Below, piece after piece: positions 1 to 20,362 of a stretch of 64,000 nucleotides of DNA. Made by a program: the position numbers and the translations under genes. The notes beneath the pieces are model-generated. The model made no database searches and was not told the DNA's origin. It saw only the letters and a list, made by a program, of their open reading frames with translations. Each line of letters begins with the position of its first letter. The first letter of the stretch is position 1. Source of the stretch: Cheilinus undulatus (taxonomy: Eukaryota > Chordata > Actinopteri > Labriformes > Labridae); the NCBI RefSeq assembly GCF_018320785.1, contig NC_054868.1:45639874-45703873 (forward strand). The letters are read 5' to 3'.

Positions 1-3000
1 AATCCTTCAAGTTTCTGGTGTATAACAGATTAAAATTAATGCTCATGCCTCTATATAACCTCGAAAGTAGACCAGAGTATCAGGAATACAAATGATAGTG
101 TGTAATTATTTTTATGATCTGTTTCTTGGTAGGTGGTTAACAGCAGATCCTGAGGTTCCTTTTTTCAGGTTTTCCTTTTAAACATTAGGTATACTTTTTC
201 CGGTAAAATGAAAGCAGGTTGACATTTTGTCAGAAAATCTACTTAAATATGTTCAGGACAGGACTGGCAAAGATGTACTACTTTGTCCACAGGTTGCATC
301 AAACCAACACAAAAATCCTCCCTTTCACTTTAATATTATTAGCATAAAAACATCCATATTCTGCCTTTACATTGTGACTTGATAAAGTTTCAGGAACATT
401 TTTTTCAGAAACTACGAGCAGATAAATGTAGCAGGACATAAAGTCTGTTTTTGGCTTTTTTATGATGCAGCCAGCAGTTAATGATAGGACTGGGAATTAT
501 TGACCAAAAATCTAAATATTATCTAAATATTACTAAATATTATTTAGCTAAATGGAAATGCTGAATATGTATCTTGATATTTTTTCTAGAAAGAAAAACA
601 AAACAAAGTCAGTTCAAAAATCTCCTTAAATGACATAAAATAATAATTCCCTAATTGGACTAAACATCTCAAATACATTATCTTGCTGTTATTACTGTAA
701 ACTAACATTTCACCATATATGAGGCCTGTCATCTGGCAAATTAATTCAGTTCGTTTCACCTATGTCAGGATGAAATCAGAATAAAAAGTAAAAATTATTT
801 TAACCTGACATAATTTACGAAACTGTCTCCATATCGATGTTGTTGACCCTATATCTTATTGAAAACAGATCAAAATATCTCAAAAATTCACAAAATACAG
901 TGGAACACAACAAGTTCTTTGGCTTGGAGAGAATATGTCGTTTCCTCAAAAGAATCAACATATATCTACAAATTCAAACTGCTGGAGGCAATGCCAGCGT
1001 AAACCTTTATCATATATCTTTTTGCCATGCCCCGTCCTTGACAGCTACCAGAAAAAACTCATCCGAAAAAAGTTCTCATCACTGTCCCATTTATATTTGA
1101 TGTTTTATGTCTCTGTAACATCGCTCAGGAAATAAATAAGATAGGGCTTTTATGACAGTACTGCCACCTAGGAGTAAAAAGGCCAGACCAGACCAGAGGT
1201 CTGTTAAGAAATAATGGGGCTGAAACCAGTACCTCCTCAGACAACCAAGTGACTATAACTAAAACTGCAGCCAGATAGGATGAGCCTGCTCATGCGTCTG
1301 TACAGCCAGAAAAAGAGTCTAGTGAAAACTCTGGTTGGGATGTTGCTCTAAATTTTAGCACTGCTGGGATTTGACTGTAGACACAAGGTCGCAGGGATTC
1401 AAACCCACAGTGTAAGCTGTGAAGCAACAGTTCAACTGTCACTGTGAAGCTGTATTATATTCCTTGAATCATTACATGTAAATCCTTTTTGTGTACTTCT
1501 CTATTTTTCTCTGTGTAAAACGGTGTTGATTTTGTCGACTAAAACTATGACTAGAAATGTTCGTCGACAGCTTTTTTCCATGAGAAAGACTAGACTAAGA
1601 CTAACCAAACATACATCTAAGATGACTAAAACTGACTTAAAGTTATAGTAAGTAATATTAAAGCATAGAATTCACCACCATGATTTGATATCAGATTTAG
1701 GCAAGAGAATAAAGGCCTGGACTGAGAGTAAAGACTAAAATGTGAGGACTTTTTATGGACTAAAACTAGGCTAAAGTGTTTTTTTAGTTTTTGTCGACTA
1801 AAACTATTAAGGGTAGAAATGACTAAAATGTGACTAAAACTTAAAAGCATTTAATCTGGTGTAAATGCAAAAGAAAACCCCAAGACCCCTTGATTGATGA
1901 GTGGATAGACAAAGTTTTCCAGACATATACAATGAAACAACTCACATAATCACTCAAAATGCAACAAGATTTATTAACCAGCATATGGTCAAGATGGATG
2001 AACTCTATCAAACCCCAAAGACATGAATTTAAATGAAACATGCACAAACAACTTAAAAGCCACCATTCCTCCCTCCAGCCTGTATAGTTATTCTCTCTGA
2101 TACCAGAGACTGAGGCCTATGTAAACTAATGCCTGCACTTATAAGGAAGGAAATAGATGCATATTTACCTTTGGGGGTAAAAGAATCTCAGAAACTTGAT
2201 ATATTGCCCACCCATGGTCAGTGATACATAACTTCCTGCTAAGGCTTCCTTCCGTACTCTCCACTGTTTACAGCCCAACTGAGCAACCATGTGATCAAAA
2301 GTTAAACAAAACTTGCCCCTGAAATCTGTCTGAATGTCTGCAACTTAATGTTGTCATTTACTTAGTAGAGATACTCATCATAAGAGCAGAAGCTCCTCTG
2401 TTTCTGGTGATTTAAATTTTACTGTAAATAGTAGGTTACACTGAGGTTTCATTCTAGTTTACGGCAGCAGTATGAATTCTAAAATGAAGCCAATTCATTA
2501 TGACTTACCTAGAATAAACTGGTGATATGTTTTCTGAAGTAACAATATCATAGTGGAGATTTTTTATTACAAGGGAAAATGTCCGGTCTGTCTGCTGGGA
2601 AGGAAAAACAACTTAAAATGTTTGTTTTTGAGTCAGATCAGTGATTTATGATGCATTCAAGGACGTCTAAAAATACTGATTGGCTTTTGTAATGCATTGT
2701 TGAGTGGATTTGTGCCTGGCATTGACATTTCATTAGATTTAAACTAAATAATTTGTCATAGATTACTGGAGCTGAGATATCATTACAGTAGTTCGTGTCC
2801 TGCTTGCTTTTGTTTTGTACTTGCACTACAAACAGAACACTTCTTGTTCTTAAATCCAGACAGCCACCCACAGATTCTGCGTTTTAAGTGAGCATAAGCT
2901 GAAACTGACCCACTCAATCATTTTGTTTGAGACATAACAAAGCTCCTCCTGAGACACTGAAAGTATATCACAGTTTTAATTTTCCCATCGGTCCATGGAT

Positions 3001-3132
3001 GAATGAACCCACTGAGAATCTGCTAATTCTGTGCAGCTTCAACAAATCTGTTTTTATGTTCTATTCAGGGTGCCATGGGGTTTAAAGATGTTTCAATCTG
3101 CTCTCTGTCTGCTAATGTGTCTGTGTGTGCAG
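1..3132. other. Intronic sequence upstream of the myosin XV terminal exons
   Basis: AT-rich sequence with no open frame that resembles a conserved protein. It is probably intron of the myosin gene whose last exons follow. I found no convincing splice-bounded coding exon in it. It holds one copy of a repeat rich in AGTC/GACT motifs near 1.52-1.85 kb, described separately. Confidence 0.5.
1520..1845 (+). repeat. Dispersed repeat rich in 'gactaaaact' motifs, copy 1
   Basis: Repeated 'gactaaaact'-type motifs start and end this stretch, and it contains the string 'ttccatgagaaagacta'. The same beginning and end recur at 10.1-10.9 kb on the same strand, and part recurs in reverse at 30.56-30.74 kb, so it is a dispersed family. 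I see no coding capacity or clear terminal inverted repeat. The class is not determined. Confidence 0.6.
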
Positions 3133-3754
3133 GATTGGTCAGTGCGTTCCCCATGTTCGGCTCCGCGTTCTTCTACATCCACAGCAGCAGCTCCACCACC
3201 TTCTACGCCCCCTGTATTGTTGCTGTCAATCAACACGGTCTCCACTTCCTGCACAAAAATACACACGTAAGGACCCAACAGACTTAAGCACACAGTCACG
3301 ATGGCGAAGCACTTATATGACTCATCCCATCGTGACTGAAACACGAGCCCAGAAGCAGAGTCACATAGTGTCATTACACAGTTGAGCGTTATGATGTTTG
3401 GTCTCTGTGGTGCAGGAGCCCATGGCAGTGGTCCCCCTGGCGGAGGTGCAGTCCAGCCGTACCCAGAGGCCCTCAGCTGGAACCAGTTACCCATACGTGG
3501 ACCTCACACTGGGAGACATGAACACACAGCGGGTCATTCAGCTGCAGTTAGAGCAGGTAATACACAAACAGACGAGGACGCTCTGCAGAAGTCACACTTT
3601 GTTATTTTCAGTGATATTTCTGTCTCTTCATGTCTGCTGTGTTTGTCTTCAGGGCCTGGAGTTGTGTCGAGTCATCGCCATGCAGGTGGAAAACATGATG
3701 TCTGTGCGTGAGAAGAGGCTCACCCTGCCACCCAGCGAAATCACCATGTTATAA
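3133..3754 (+). CDS. myo15a: Unconventional myosin XV, C-terminal end (last three coding exons)
   Basis: Three exons with good GT-AG borders (3133-3266, 3416-3556, 3653-3754) encode the end of a myosin tail. The frame joins cleanly: exon 1 starts two bases into a codon and the other joins are in phase 0. The peptide includes VSAFPMFGSAFFYIHS, then VDLTLGDMNTQRVIQLQLEQ, and ends REKRLTLPPSEITML. This fits the last FERM lobe of myosin XV, the motor that delivers whirlin and Eps8 to hair-cell stereocilia tips. The last residues form a class I-like PDZ ligand (ITML); mammalian MYO15A is remembered as ending ITLL, which binds whirlin. The downstream neighbour alkbh5 supports the myo15a assignment, since the two are close neighbours in human. 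The motor and most of the tail lie left of the window. Which teleost paralogue this is cannot be told from here. Confidence 0.8.
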
Positions 3755-4181
3755 CACCTGTTTTCTTCTACGCACACGTATACATCCTCATATATCCTCA
3801 TAAGATACAGCCTACCTCCTCCTGTCTTCAGGTTTCTGTGTCTCACACACACACACACTAATGTGAATGTAAAAGTGTACTTGATTCTAATACTACTGCA
3901 GCTACACATGAGGAATCATTATCAGTTCATGTTTATTTCAGGTTGACTTCTAATTGCACTTACTACTTTAAATAAATACAATTATGTTTTATTTCTGCAC
4001 AGACGGTGTTAAAATGAACTGTAAGGAAGCGTCATAGGCTTGTGCCTTCTCATTTGGAAGTTTTATAACTTAAATACATGTTTTTTATTTTTATACTGTT
4101 CTCTGTAAACTAAATATGTTAACAACTGTTAACTTCCACATGTATTATTACTTTATTATTTTGTAAAGACTATTTTATCAA

Positions 4182-4200
4182 AATAAAACAAGCAAATAAA
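4182..4200 (+). terminator. Probable polyadenylation signals of the myosin XV gene
   Basis: Two AATAAA hexamers lie at 4182-4187 and 4195-4200, about 430 bases after the stop codon. An earlier candidate is AATAAA near 3970. The mRNA end was not directly observed. Confidence 0.5.
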
Positions 4201-4239
4201 AGTGAAGTTTCATCATTTAAATGATAAAATGATATAACT

Positions 4240-4504
4240 AGAAAAGCACTCGGAGAGCGCAGACCTCCGCCATTAGCCCTATCTCCCAATAGTACAGAAT
4301 CCTTTAAAAAAATTCCTGGATCCAGCCGGTGATCTGGATCACTCCCAAAATCTAATCAGTTCTTCCTTATGCCATTTGTGACATTTCCTGAAAATTTCAT
4401 CAAAATCCATCCATAACTTTTTGAGTTATGTTGCTAACAAACTAACTAACTAACTAACTAACAATCCCTGCCGATCACATAACCTCCTTGGTGGAGGTAA
4501 TAAT
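4240..4504 (+). mobile_element. LINE 3' tail, RTE-like fish family
   Basis: The stretch has the phrases 'aattcctggatccagccgg', 'tcatcaaaatccatccataa' and a short run of 'aactaacta', and ends 'cctccttggtggaggtaata'. I recognise this as a very common 3' end of a fish non-LTR element, usually placed near the RTE group. No reverse transcriptase is attached, so it is a 5'-truncated copy. Confidence 0.65.
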
Positions 4505-5859
4505 AGCACAGTGATATTAAACAGGAAACATTTCTGAGAAAGGCCCTTGAGGAACAATGAAGTTTGATTATTTTTTAGTTTTACAGCTTATTGTTTAATC
4601 AAAAAACATAAGTGCAAACTTTGTTGCTGATGTTTCGAAGTTATTAAACATAGAAGGGTAGGAATTATAACAAAAATTTACCTTATTTTCACTGAGAGCA
4701 TTTTTGTACTGCAATAAGTGTTTAAGCTCTTAGAAGTTAAATTAAATAGTATTTTTTCAATTTTGGCCTAAGGAATTAAATTTGTGTGTTGTTTTCAACA
4801 GGCATTATTTGTTTAGCATAATTTATTTAAAACAAGGAGGACTTAAATACAAGTAAACACTTATTTATTTTGCATGTCAATAGGAAAATAGAAATGTGAA
4901 ATGCCTTTGGGAATAGACTTCATAGCCTTCATGAACTTCATCAGGATGGCCAATAGCAGGATGGGGTACCCCGATGGAGTCCAGACATTGGTGGTGGAGA
5001 TGATCAAAGGATGCAGGATGAGATGAGGAGTGGACTTCTGATGAGCTCTACCCATGCACTGATGAGGAGCTGATGAAGGATGATATGCAGAGGAGACTTG
5101 TACTGGACCTGGACACAGATGAGAAGAAACTGAGGTGGCTGGGGTGGAGGAGGGTCGCAGTATCACACTGAACTGGCATATTGACAAAGGAGGAAAAGGA
5201 GAAAGGCATAAATATAACAGCAGCAGGGTAATTGGTCAAAAGAGGTTGTGGCAGAATAAGACTGGTTTAAAATGTGAGTACACAGCCACCTGATTACCCC
5301 AGCAGGAAGGCAGAGGGAGTGGGAGAAAGGATGAATTGAAATGACAGTCTTCCTGCCTCAACTTATGCTAAGCTGTGTTTCTTTTTATATTTATCATAAG
5401 ACTCAACAAAAACATGTTTTTTTCCCAACTTGAAAGATTAAGGGTTTTTAAGATAACATTCAGGGCTTAAGAACTGCAAGCCACCCCCTTACTCAGCCTC
5501 AGCTTTAGACCCTCCATATTTTGTTAATATAATTTTCCTTTCATAAACAAGATGCAGGAAATGCTTCTCAAGCCTGATGATATTTTATGGAATGTTTATA
5601 GTTCAACTTATTTTTTATTTATTTATTTTTATTTATTTATTGCGGTGTATTGTTTGGACCAAACTACTCACTTTGAATACGTCAGTTTGGTTTGAAAAAT
5701 GTGAAGTCCAGCTTTAGCATTTATTCATTTCTAGAATCTACTTCATGAAATAATTGAAATCTTGAAGGTTAAGGTATTACATTTGAGGAAACAGTTGTAG
5801 GCTACGTGTGAACTATTAAATTATTTGAAAGGTTGCTTATTAACTTCCTGGAATGTTTT
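4505..5859. other. Intergenic spacer between the myosin XV gene and alkbh5
   Basis: AT-rich spacer with no splice-bounded coding sequence that I can support. A short ATTT-rich low-complexity patch lies near 5610-5640. The open frames here lack any recognisable protein pattern. Confidence 0.5.
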
Positions 5860-6845
5860 CGTAGTTTCTCCCACTTATTTGAGATAAGTATGACCTGATA
5901 AGTTTAAACCTCAGTCTTGTCTTTGGCAGGAATTTGTTTTTACCACAATTATGTCAAAAATTCCAGTTAAATAAATTATTATGATGTTATATTAAAGCCA
6001 AAATATTATGTCTTCATATGTACATGCAGGGACTTAGGATGTTGACCTCCTGAGACCTGAGCTGGGAAATCTGACCGTAAAACATTCCAAAAAGAAATTC
6101 CTCCAAAATTCTGTCAATTCCTTGAATGATTAAAGCAATTCCTGCTCTATTTTTTTATCAAATTCCCCAAATATGTATGAAAAACATTCCCCAATTTTCC
6201 ATGAACATTGGATAAAAATCCCCCAAATATCCCAAACTGAACATAAACAAATCCTTTTAATTTCTATTAAAATTCTTAGTCCAAAGCCTAACCCCCACCA
6301 TAGAACCAATTCTTGCCCACCTTTTGCCTATTTATGATGTTGTTTGGCCACTTTTGCCCAAATTTGACACTTCTTTTTGACTTTTCAACCCTTTCTTGCC
6401 ACTTTTCAACCTTTTTTTCTCTTTTCACAATTATTTAGTTCCCTTCAATTAAAGTTGTCTCAGTATCTTTTACTTTATTTTCAGGCATCCTGATATTTGA
6501 GCACATTATGGCCTAGCTATGAAGTTGTTTTTATTTTCCTAATCATTTAATTCAGTGGGCCCATCCATTCATTGTTAACATAACCAATAAAAAGGCAATT
6601 CTGTTTGAAGGGGTTTACATTTTAAAATACTGCATACTGTACCATCACATAAACAAATAAAACAGTTTTTTTCTTTGATAAGTTATTATTTGGGTTAAAA
6701 TGAAATATGGTTATCAGAGCTTAACTTATCAGTGGACCATGATTTTTCTGACCTCCATGGGCCCCTGGCTGGCATGGCTCCAGAAAGCTCTCCTCTCCTT
6801 ATGGGCAACCTTGTCCTCATATGTACATGCAGGGTCTAAGGATTT
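5860..6845. repeat. 'CCTCCTGAGACCTGAG' repeat family, first locus
   Basis: It contains 'tgacctcctgagacctgagc' near 6044 and twice the tail phrase 'catatgtacatgcaggg' (near 6017 and 6819). Between are AT-rich strings of the type 'aaattcctccaaaattc'. The same head, tail and filler occur at 41.4-42.1 kb and 43.9-45.0 kb. This locus looks like partial copies joined head to tail, because one tail runs straight into a new head near 6042. Confidence 0.55.
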
Positions 6846-7019
6846 TATCTCATTGCAGAAGCTTTAATTTTCATTAAATCATTCAATTTAGAAATTATTT
6901 GCATCAAATCACAGTAAAATTGAATGTAGGTTACATTATAAATAATTATTACATGATTTTTCAATGTACACAATGTACATCTAACGTGTGGTAAATAAGA
7001 GGTAAGATAAATTTAGAAG

Positions 7020-15419
<8,400 letters not shown>

Positions 15420-16012
15420 GCACTTCTCAGTCCACACATGTACACACATATAAATATACCCGCTCATTTATGTATTTCTATATCGTAACATTCTTTGATC
15501 AGTCATAATTTCTCTTGCTCACAGAGCTGAGTCATCTCGTCTACATTTTTGATTTGAGTCTCCATCTGTGAGTGTATATTTGTTCCAGACAGATGAAGCT
15601 GGTATCTCTGCTACATTGCAGACCCTCAACTTCCTTAATGCAGTTAGGCTCTGTTCAGTTACCTTAAATTAAGCATTTCTTCTTTCTGTCCATAGAGACT
15701 TCGAAATGGCATGTATTTTTTGTAACCAAGATGTATAGACTGCTCGAGATGAGAGGAAGATGTATGTATGGACTTGTACAAAAGAAACCCCGAGCTGTAA
15801 TCTAACTTGTTATAATGTACAATAAGTTTGTATATTCTTTGATTGGGGAAACTTTTATGCAGAATGAAACCTTTGTTTTTTCGCACCTACAATTCTGACT
15901 TGTAAGTTTACTTTTGTCACCCGAGATCTTTGCTCTTTGTCCACTTCCTGGTTTCCACTTTGAGTTGAAACAATGGACAGGTGTGCTGCAAAGCTTCCTG
16001 ATTTCTGGTCTG

Positions 16013-16018
16013 ATTAAA
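16013..16018 (+). terminator. Probable polyadenylation signal of alkbh5
   Basis: ATTAAA about 600 bases after the stop codon. A later AATAAA at 16586-16591 is an alternative. Neither mRNA end was observed. Confidence 0.4.
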
Positions 16019-16099
16019 GACAAACTCGGGCTTTGAGTCATACTCCTGTTTCACTCTGACTTTACTTTATATGATGATCGACACCATGCTTCTGCTGTT

Positions 16100-17584
16100 C
16101 GGTATTAAATCAAAGTTTTCCTAATGTAATTTGCGAGATATCTGGGTCAGTCTGAACTTCAAATCAGCAAATTGAATCCTATCATGCCTTTTTCAACATT
16201 TGGGGGAAAGGCAGAGAGGAAAGTCGTTCTCCAGATGTTTTTGTCCCTGTGGTTCGCTGTGTAAACACAGATAAATTTGTTTCTTGCTCCCTGTCAGTCA
16301 CATTTGGCAAAGGTACTCATTAGCTGACTGCCAGGTTTGTCTTTAGTTACACATGAACCAAAATAACCTTGGTTCACTTGAGAAATTACTTTCTAAAAAC
16401 AGGACGTGTTCTGTTCATGGTTTTCTGAAGCTCTGCTGCAGCTATGGTCTAAAAGTTCAAAGTTATAGTTTGCAAGCAGCAGATACTGGAGATTCAGGCT
16501 CTTTGTAGAAAGAATAGTTACACAAAGAGGTTTCACGGACTTCAGTCGTCACATTTTTTCAGCTACAAAGGTTCTGACTGAATGAAATAAAGCTGAAATT
16601 GTTTCCACAGGCTGGGTCTGCCGTTCATTCAAGCAGGGCTGTTCCTAAATCAGTCTGGTCGATGACGTACCAAGCCTAGAAATAATCCGGAGCATCTTCT
16701 GCCAGTTGCAATTACTCAACTTTATGTTCAGTATAATGTATTTAAACAATCAAAAAAGCTTGCCATTGAATGAAAGACATTCAGGTATGTTGGCTTCAGA
16801 ATGTGTCACATAAGATGATGTTTTGGTCAAGTTTATTAAGGGTATTAAGGGTAATATCTTTCATTCTGCTCCCTGTTCATTTCTAAAGATTATAGGGTCC
16901 TCTGGTCTGAGTTTGATAAAATTAGGCTCATTCAAACTATCTAAAATCGTGATAAAATACATGAATGCTTCATACAAAAGTCTTTTGGTATTAACACTTG
17001 TATTTTGATTACTTCGTTTTGCTCTTATTGATGAAAACGATTCAAATTGATGTGAATTTTTGACAGCAGTTTTCTTCGTGTGGGTGGTGGGGGGCACATC
17101 TCATCTTAGATTTGTGAAGGGGGATCAATGGAAAAAAGTTTGGGAACCACTGGACTAGATTTATCTCATATAAAGTGAAACATTCCAAGACTTGTTCTGT
17201 TTTAATCTTGATGATAACAGGTTAAAGCTCACATAAATAAAGAATCCACTCTCTTAAAATATAATATTGTGCAGTACACAATGCAATCATGGGGAAGACT
17301 CTGGTTTGGCTGTTGTCAATCATTTAAGCCTTTCAGACCGGCAGGGCTCCATGCTGGTTCCGGTTCCTGTACCTGATTTTGACCTGGCCGGCGTGTTCAA
17401 ACCAGGAAAAAATGGGTTATTTTTTGGGAACTGTGACATCATCAGTGGGCGTATCACATTCTAGGTTGTGTAGATGAGCAGAAAATGGAGAAAAAGTGGT
17501 CTGCTAGGGACAAAATGTTTGGTTGTGACCTGAACATCAGAATTCCAGGTGAAGCTGGAGAGTGGTACAAGGAAGAGCAAGTTA
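16100..17584. other. Spacer between alkbh5 and the transposon nest
   Basis: No gene is supported. It includes the phrase 'gtttgggaaccactgg' near 17141, typical of one end of a fish hAT-like element. A GC-richer patch near 17330-17460 contains 'ggttccggttcctgtacctg' and also looks repeat-derived. The exact limits of these remnants could not be set. Confidence 0.4.
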
Positions 17585-18834
17585 CTAGTGCATCTCAAAA
17601 AATTTGAATTTCATGAAAAAGTTCAATGTTTTTTGTCACTTGTTTCTGAGAGTGAAACCCATATATTATATAGACTCATTACACACAGAGTCAAGTATTT
17701 CAAGCCTTTATTTCTTGAAATGTTGATGATTATGGCTTACAGATAAGAAAACCCAAAATTCAGTGTCTCAAAAAATTAGTATATTCCATAAGTTCCATTT
17801 TAAAAAAAGGATATTTTCAACAGAAATGTCAGGCTTCTGAAAAGTATGTTCATTTCTATGCCTTCAATACTTGGTTGGGCCTCCTTTTGCATGAATTACT
17901 GCATCAATATGGCGTGACATGGAGGCGATCAGCCTGTGGCACTGCTCAGGTGTAATGAAAGCCCAGGTTGCTTTGATAGCGGCCCTCAGGTCATCTGCAT
18001 TGTTGGGTCTGGTGTTTCTCATCTTCCTCTTGACAATACCCCATAGATTCTCTATGGGGTTCAGGTCAGGCCAGTTTGCTGGCCAATCAAACACAGTAAC
18101 CATGGTCATTGAAGCAGCTTTTGGTATTTTTGGCAGTGTGGGTAGGGGCCAAGTCCTGCTGGAAAATGAAATCAGCATCTCCATAAAGCTTGTCAGCAGA
18201 AGGAAGCATGAAGTGCTCTAAAATGTCCCGGTAGATGGCTGCATTGACTGTGGACTTCAGAAAATACAGTGGGCCAACATCAGCAGATGCCATGGCAGCC
18301 CAAATCATCACTGACTGTGGACTGTGGTTACTGTGCTTGATTGGCCAGCAAACTGGCCTGACCTGAACCCCATAGAGAATGTATAAGGTATTGTCAAAAG
18401 AAAGATGAGAGACACCAGACCCAACAATGCAGATGACCTGAGGGCATCTATCAAAGCAACCTGGGCTTCAGTTACACCTGAGCAGTGCCACAGGCTGATC
18501 GCCTCCATGCCACGCCATATTGATGCAGTAATTCATTCAAAAGGAGGCCAAACCAAGTATTGAAGGCATAGAAATGAACATACTTTTCAGACACCTGACA
18601 TTTCTGTTTAAAATATCCTTTTTTAATTGATCTTATGGAATATTCTATTTTTTGAGACACTAAATTTTGGGTTTTCTTATCTGTAAGCCATAATCATCAA
18701 CATTTCAAGAAATAAAGGTTGAAATTCTGAACTCTTTGTGTAATGAGTCTATATATGTGGGTTTCACTTTCAGAAACAAGTGACAAAAATTATTGAACTT
18801 TTTCATGATATTCGAATTTTTTGAGATGCACTAG
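17585..18834. mobile_element. Palindromic (fold-back) Tc1-like transposon copy
   Basis: The copy begins 'ctagtgcatctcaaaaaatt' and ends with its reverse complement, '...ttgagatgcactag'. It is flanked on both sides by TA, the Tc1/mariner target duplication. Minus-strand frames in the left part encode the transposase C-terminal half, with WPANWPDLNPIENLWG, the last catalytic-region block of this family. The right part (18325-18834) encodes the same C-terminal block on the plus strand, including PANWPDLNPIENV, followed by the same terminal sequence. Both outer ends are therefore the same transposase 3' end, giving arms of about 500 bases that could pair. The junction is near 18310. No N-terminal DNA-binding half is present and the frames are broken, so it cannot make transposase. 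Confidence 0.85.
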
Positions 18835-18836
18835 TA

Positions 18837-19491
18837 TATGCTGAACTTGTGGAAGAGATAGTGAAGGCTGGATTCACCTGAACACCAGACAGAATGATTA
18901 ACTCAAGAAACTGAAGAAGGAATACCGGGACAGCAGGAAAGACCTGGGCAATAGTGGAGCTGGACATGGTTATATATCTTCATCATGTCCTCCTGCTTTG
19001 GTTCTGATTGAACTGGTGTGAACTTGGGCTTGTTCACCAGAAAGCACCAAGGTTCTGAGACTACAGAACGGAACCAGAACCAGACCCGTGTCTGTCTAAA
19101 AACACCTATTGACACCCTTCACAAGCAGGGTAGGCCACAGAAGGTCACTGCTGAAAGGGCAGGCTGTTCTCAGGGGCTGTGTCAAAGTATATTTGTTGAA
19201 AATTGGAAGAGAAAAGGAGCACAAGTAACAGGGATGAGCTCAGCCATCAGAGGATCATCAAACAAAGCAGATTTAAGAACTTAGGGGAACTTTGCAAGGA
19301 GTGGACTAAGGCTGGAGTCATTGGATCAGGAGCCACCACACACAGAGATGGGTGTAGGAAACGGGCTACAAGTGTTGTTACATGAGTGTTCCTAGTGTTT
19401 AGCCAATCCTGAACCACAGGCAATGTCAGAAGTATCTTATGTGGGCTAAGGAGGAAAAAGAACTGGACAGTTGCTCAGTGGTCCAAAGTCC
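18837..19491 (+). pseudogene. Tc1-like transposase remnant, N-terminal part
   Basis: Decayed plus-strand Tc1 transposase with stops and frameshifts. Readable pieces include HKQGRPQKVTAERAGCSQ, which fits the helix-turn-helix linker region, then QSRFKNLGELCKEWTKAGV, and it ends in AQWSK at the boundary with an inserted element. A short foreign patch (18985-19080, with 'ggttctgagactacagaacg') interrupts it. The sequence continues on the far side of the insertions at 20857. Confidence 0.75.
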
Positions 19492-20081
19492 TAACTTTGC
19501 ATAGCCGATGGATACCCCCGTTTCTGGGTTTCTCACTGGGGAATCCATCTTGCAAAGCTCTCATCTGAACCGTTTGGGCCCGGTTAGAAAGTGACAGGAC
19601 CAGTCAGCGACAAGGGGCAGTACTTTCTGGCGCAGCGGAGTCGTGATGTATGCAAGCAGCAACAAGAGATCGGTCCAATTATGGCAAAAGACAGTCTGCT
19701 TTGGCAACAAAGGTGTCAACCATTTGCGCCATATTTTGAACTTTGAACATCAGCGTGGATGCTGCTAAAGCTCCAGTTCTATCAGAACTTGAGATTTGTT
19801 CATTAGAAGAACAAGAACAGCAGTGAGTCATTTATTTTTCAAAAACGGCAAAAGTCGTGTAATGACATGTCTACAGTTGCCATGGTTTGCATTATGCAGT
19901 TCCCTATGGAGTTTAGTCCTCGGTAGGGGTGCAGCTCGATACCAGCTAAGTCGTGTTTTGTTGCTCTGATTGGCCTGTAAAGATGTGACAGACAGAACAT
20001 TCATCTCATGGCCCTTTGAGTTTTTTTTTCAAAGGCTCTGCCCTTTCACAAACGTTGTGTATGATCTGGCATGCCAGGTTA
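19492..20081 (+). mobile_element. Inserted ~590-bp element 'E', left copy
   Basis: It starts 'taactttgcatagccgatgg' and ends '...catgccaggtta', so it has short inverted ends of the type TAACnTnGCAT. The sequence recurs in opposite orientation at 20363-20856, sharing for example 'cccgtttctgggtttctcac', 'gttgctctgattggcctgta' and 'ggctctgccctttc'. The flank 'ccaaagtcc' before it reappears at the other boundary of the inverted Tc1 segment, suggesting a 9-base target duplication. It has no clear coding capacity. The class is unknown. Confidence 0.7.
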
Positions 20082-20362
20082 GGCAAGTGCCAAGTCCCAC
20101 TGGAGAAGGAAATCAGTATCTGCATAAAGCTTCTCAGCAGATGGAAGCCTGAAGTAACCTAAAATTTTCCTGGTATACGGCTGACAGTGTTGACTCTGGA
20201 CTTGATAAAATGGACCAACATCCACCAATTACATGGTATCCCAAACCATCCCTGACTTCAAGCACTTTAGATTCTGTGCCTCTCAGATCTTCCTCCAGAC
20301 TCTGGGACCTTGATTTACAAATGAAATTTAAAATGTACTTTCATCTGAAAACAGAACTTTGG
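20082..20362 (-). pseudogene. Middle segment of the Tc1 transposase, inverted
   Basis: Read on the minus strand this gives KVLFSDES, then NQGPRVWRK and LPSAEKLYADTDF, which is exactly the transposase part missing between the flanking plus-strand fragments. It contains the Asp of the catalytic DDE region (FSDES). Its ends carry 'ccaaagttc' and 'gcacttgcc' on the minus strand, which match the flanks at 19483-19491 and 20857-20865. It is therefore inverted relative to the rest of the same Tc1 copy. Confidence 0.75.

Noticed and set aside
3093-3494. 133-codon open frame on the minus strand
   Set aside because: It is the shadow of the myosin XV exons on the opposite strand; the plus-strand reading has conserved protein and proper splice sites.
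4861-5187. 108-codon minus-strand open frame in the spacer
   Set aside because: No recognisable domain, no splice context and no second copy; likely chance.
17585-18834. Active Tc1 transposase
   Set aside because: Only the C-terminal part is present, in two opposite copies with broken frames; there is no N-terminal DNA-binding domain.
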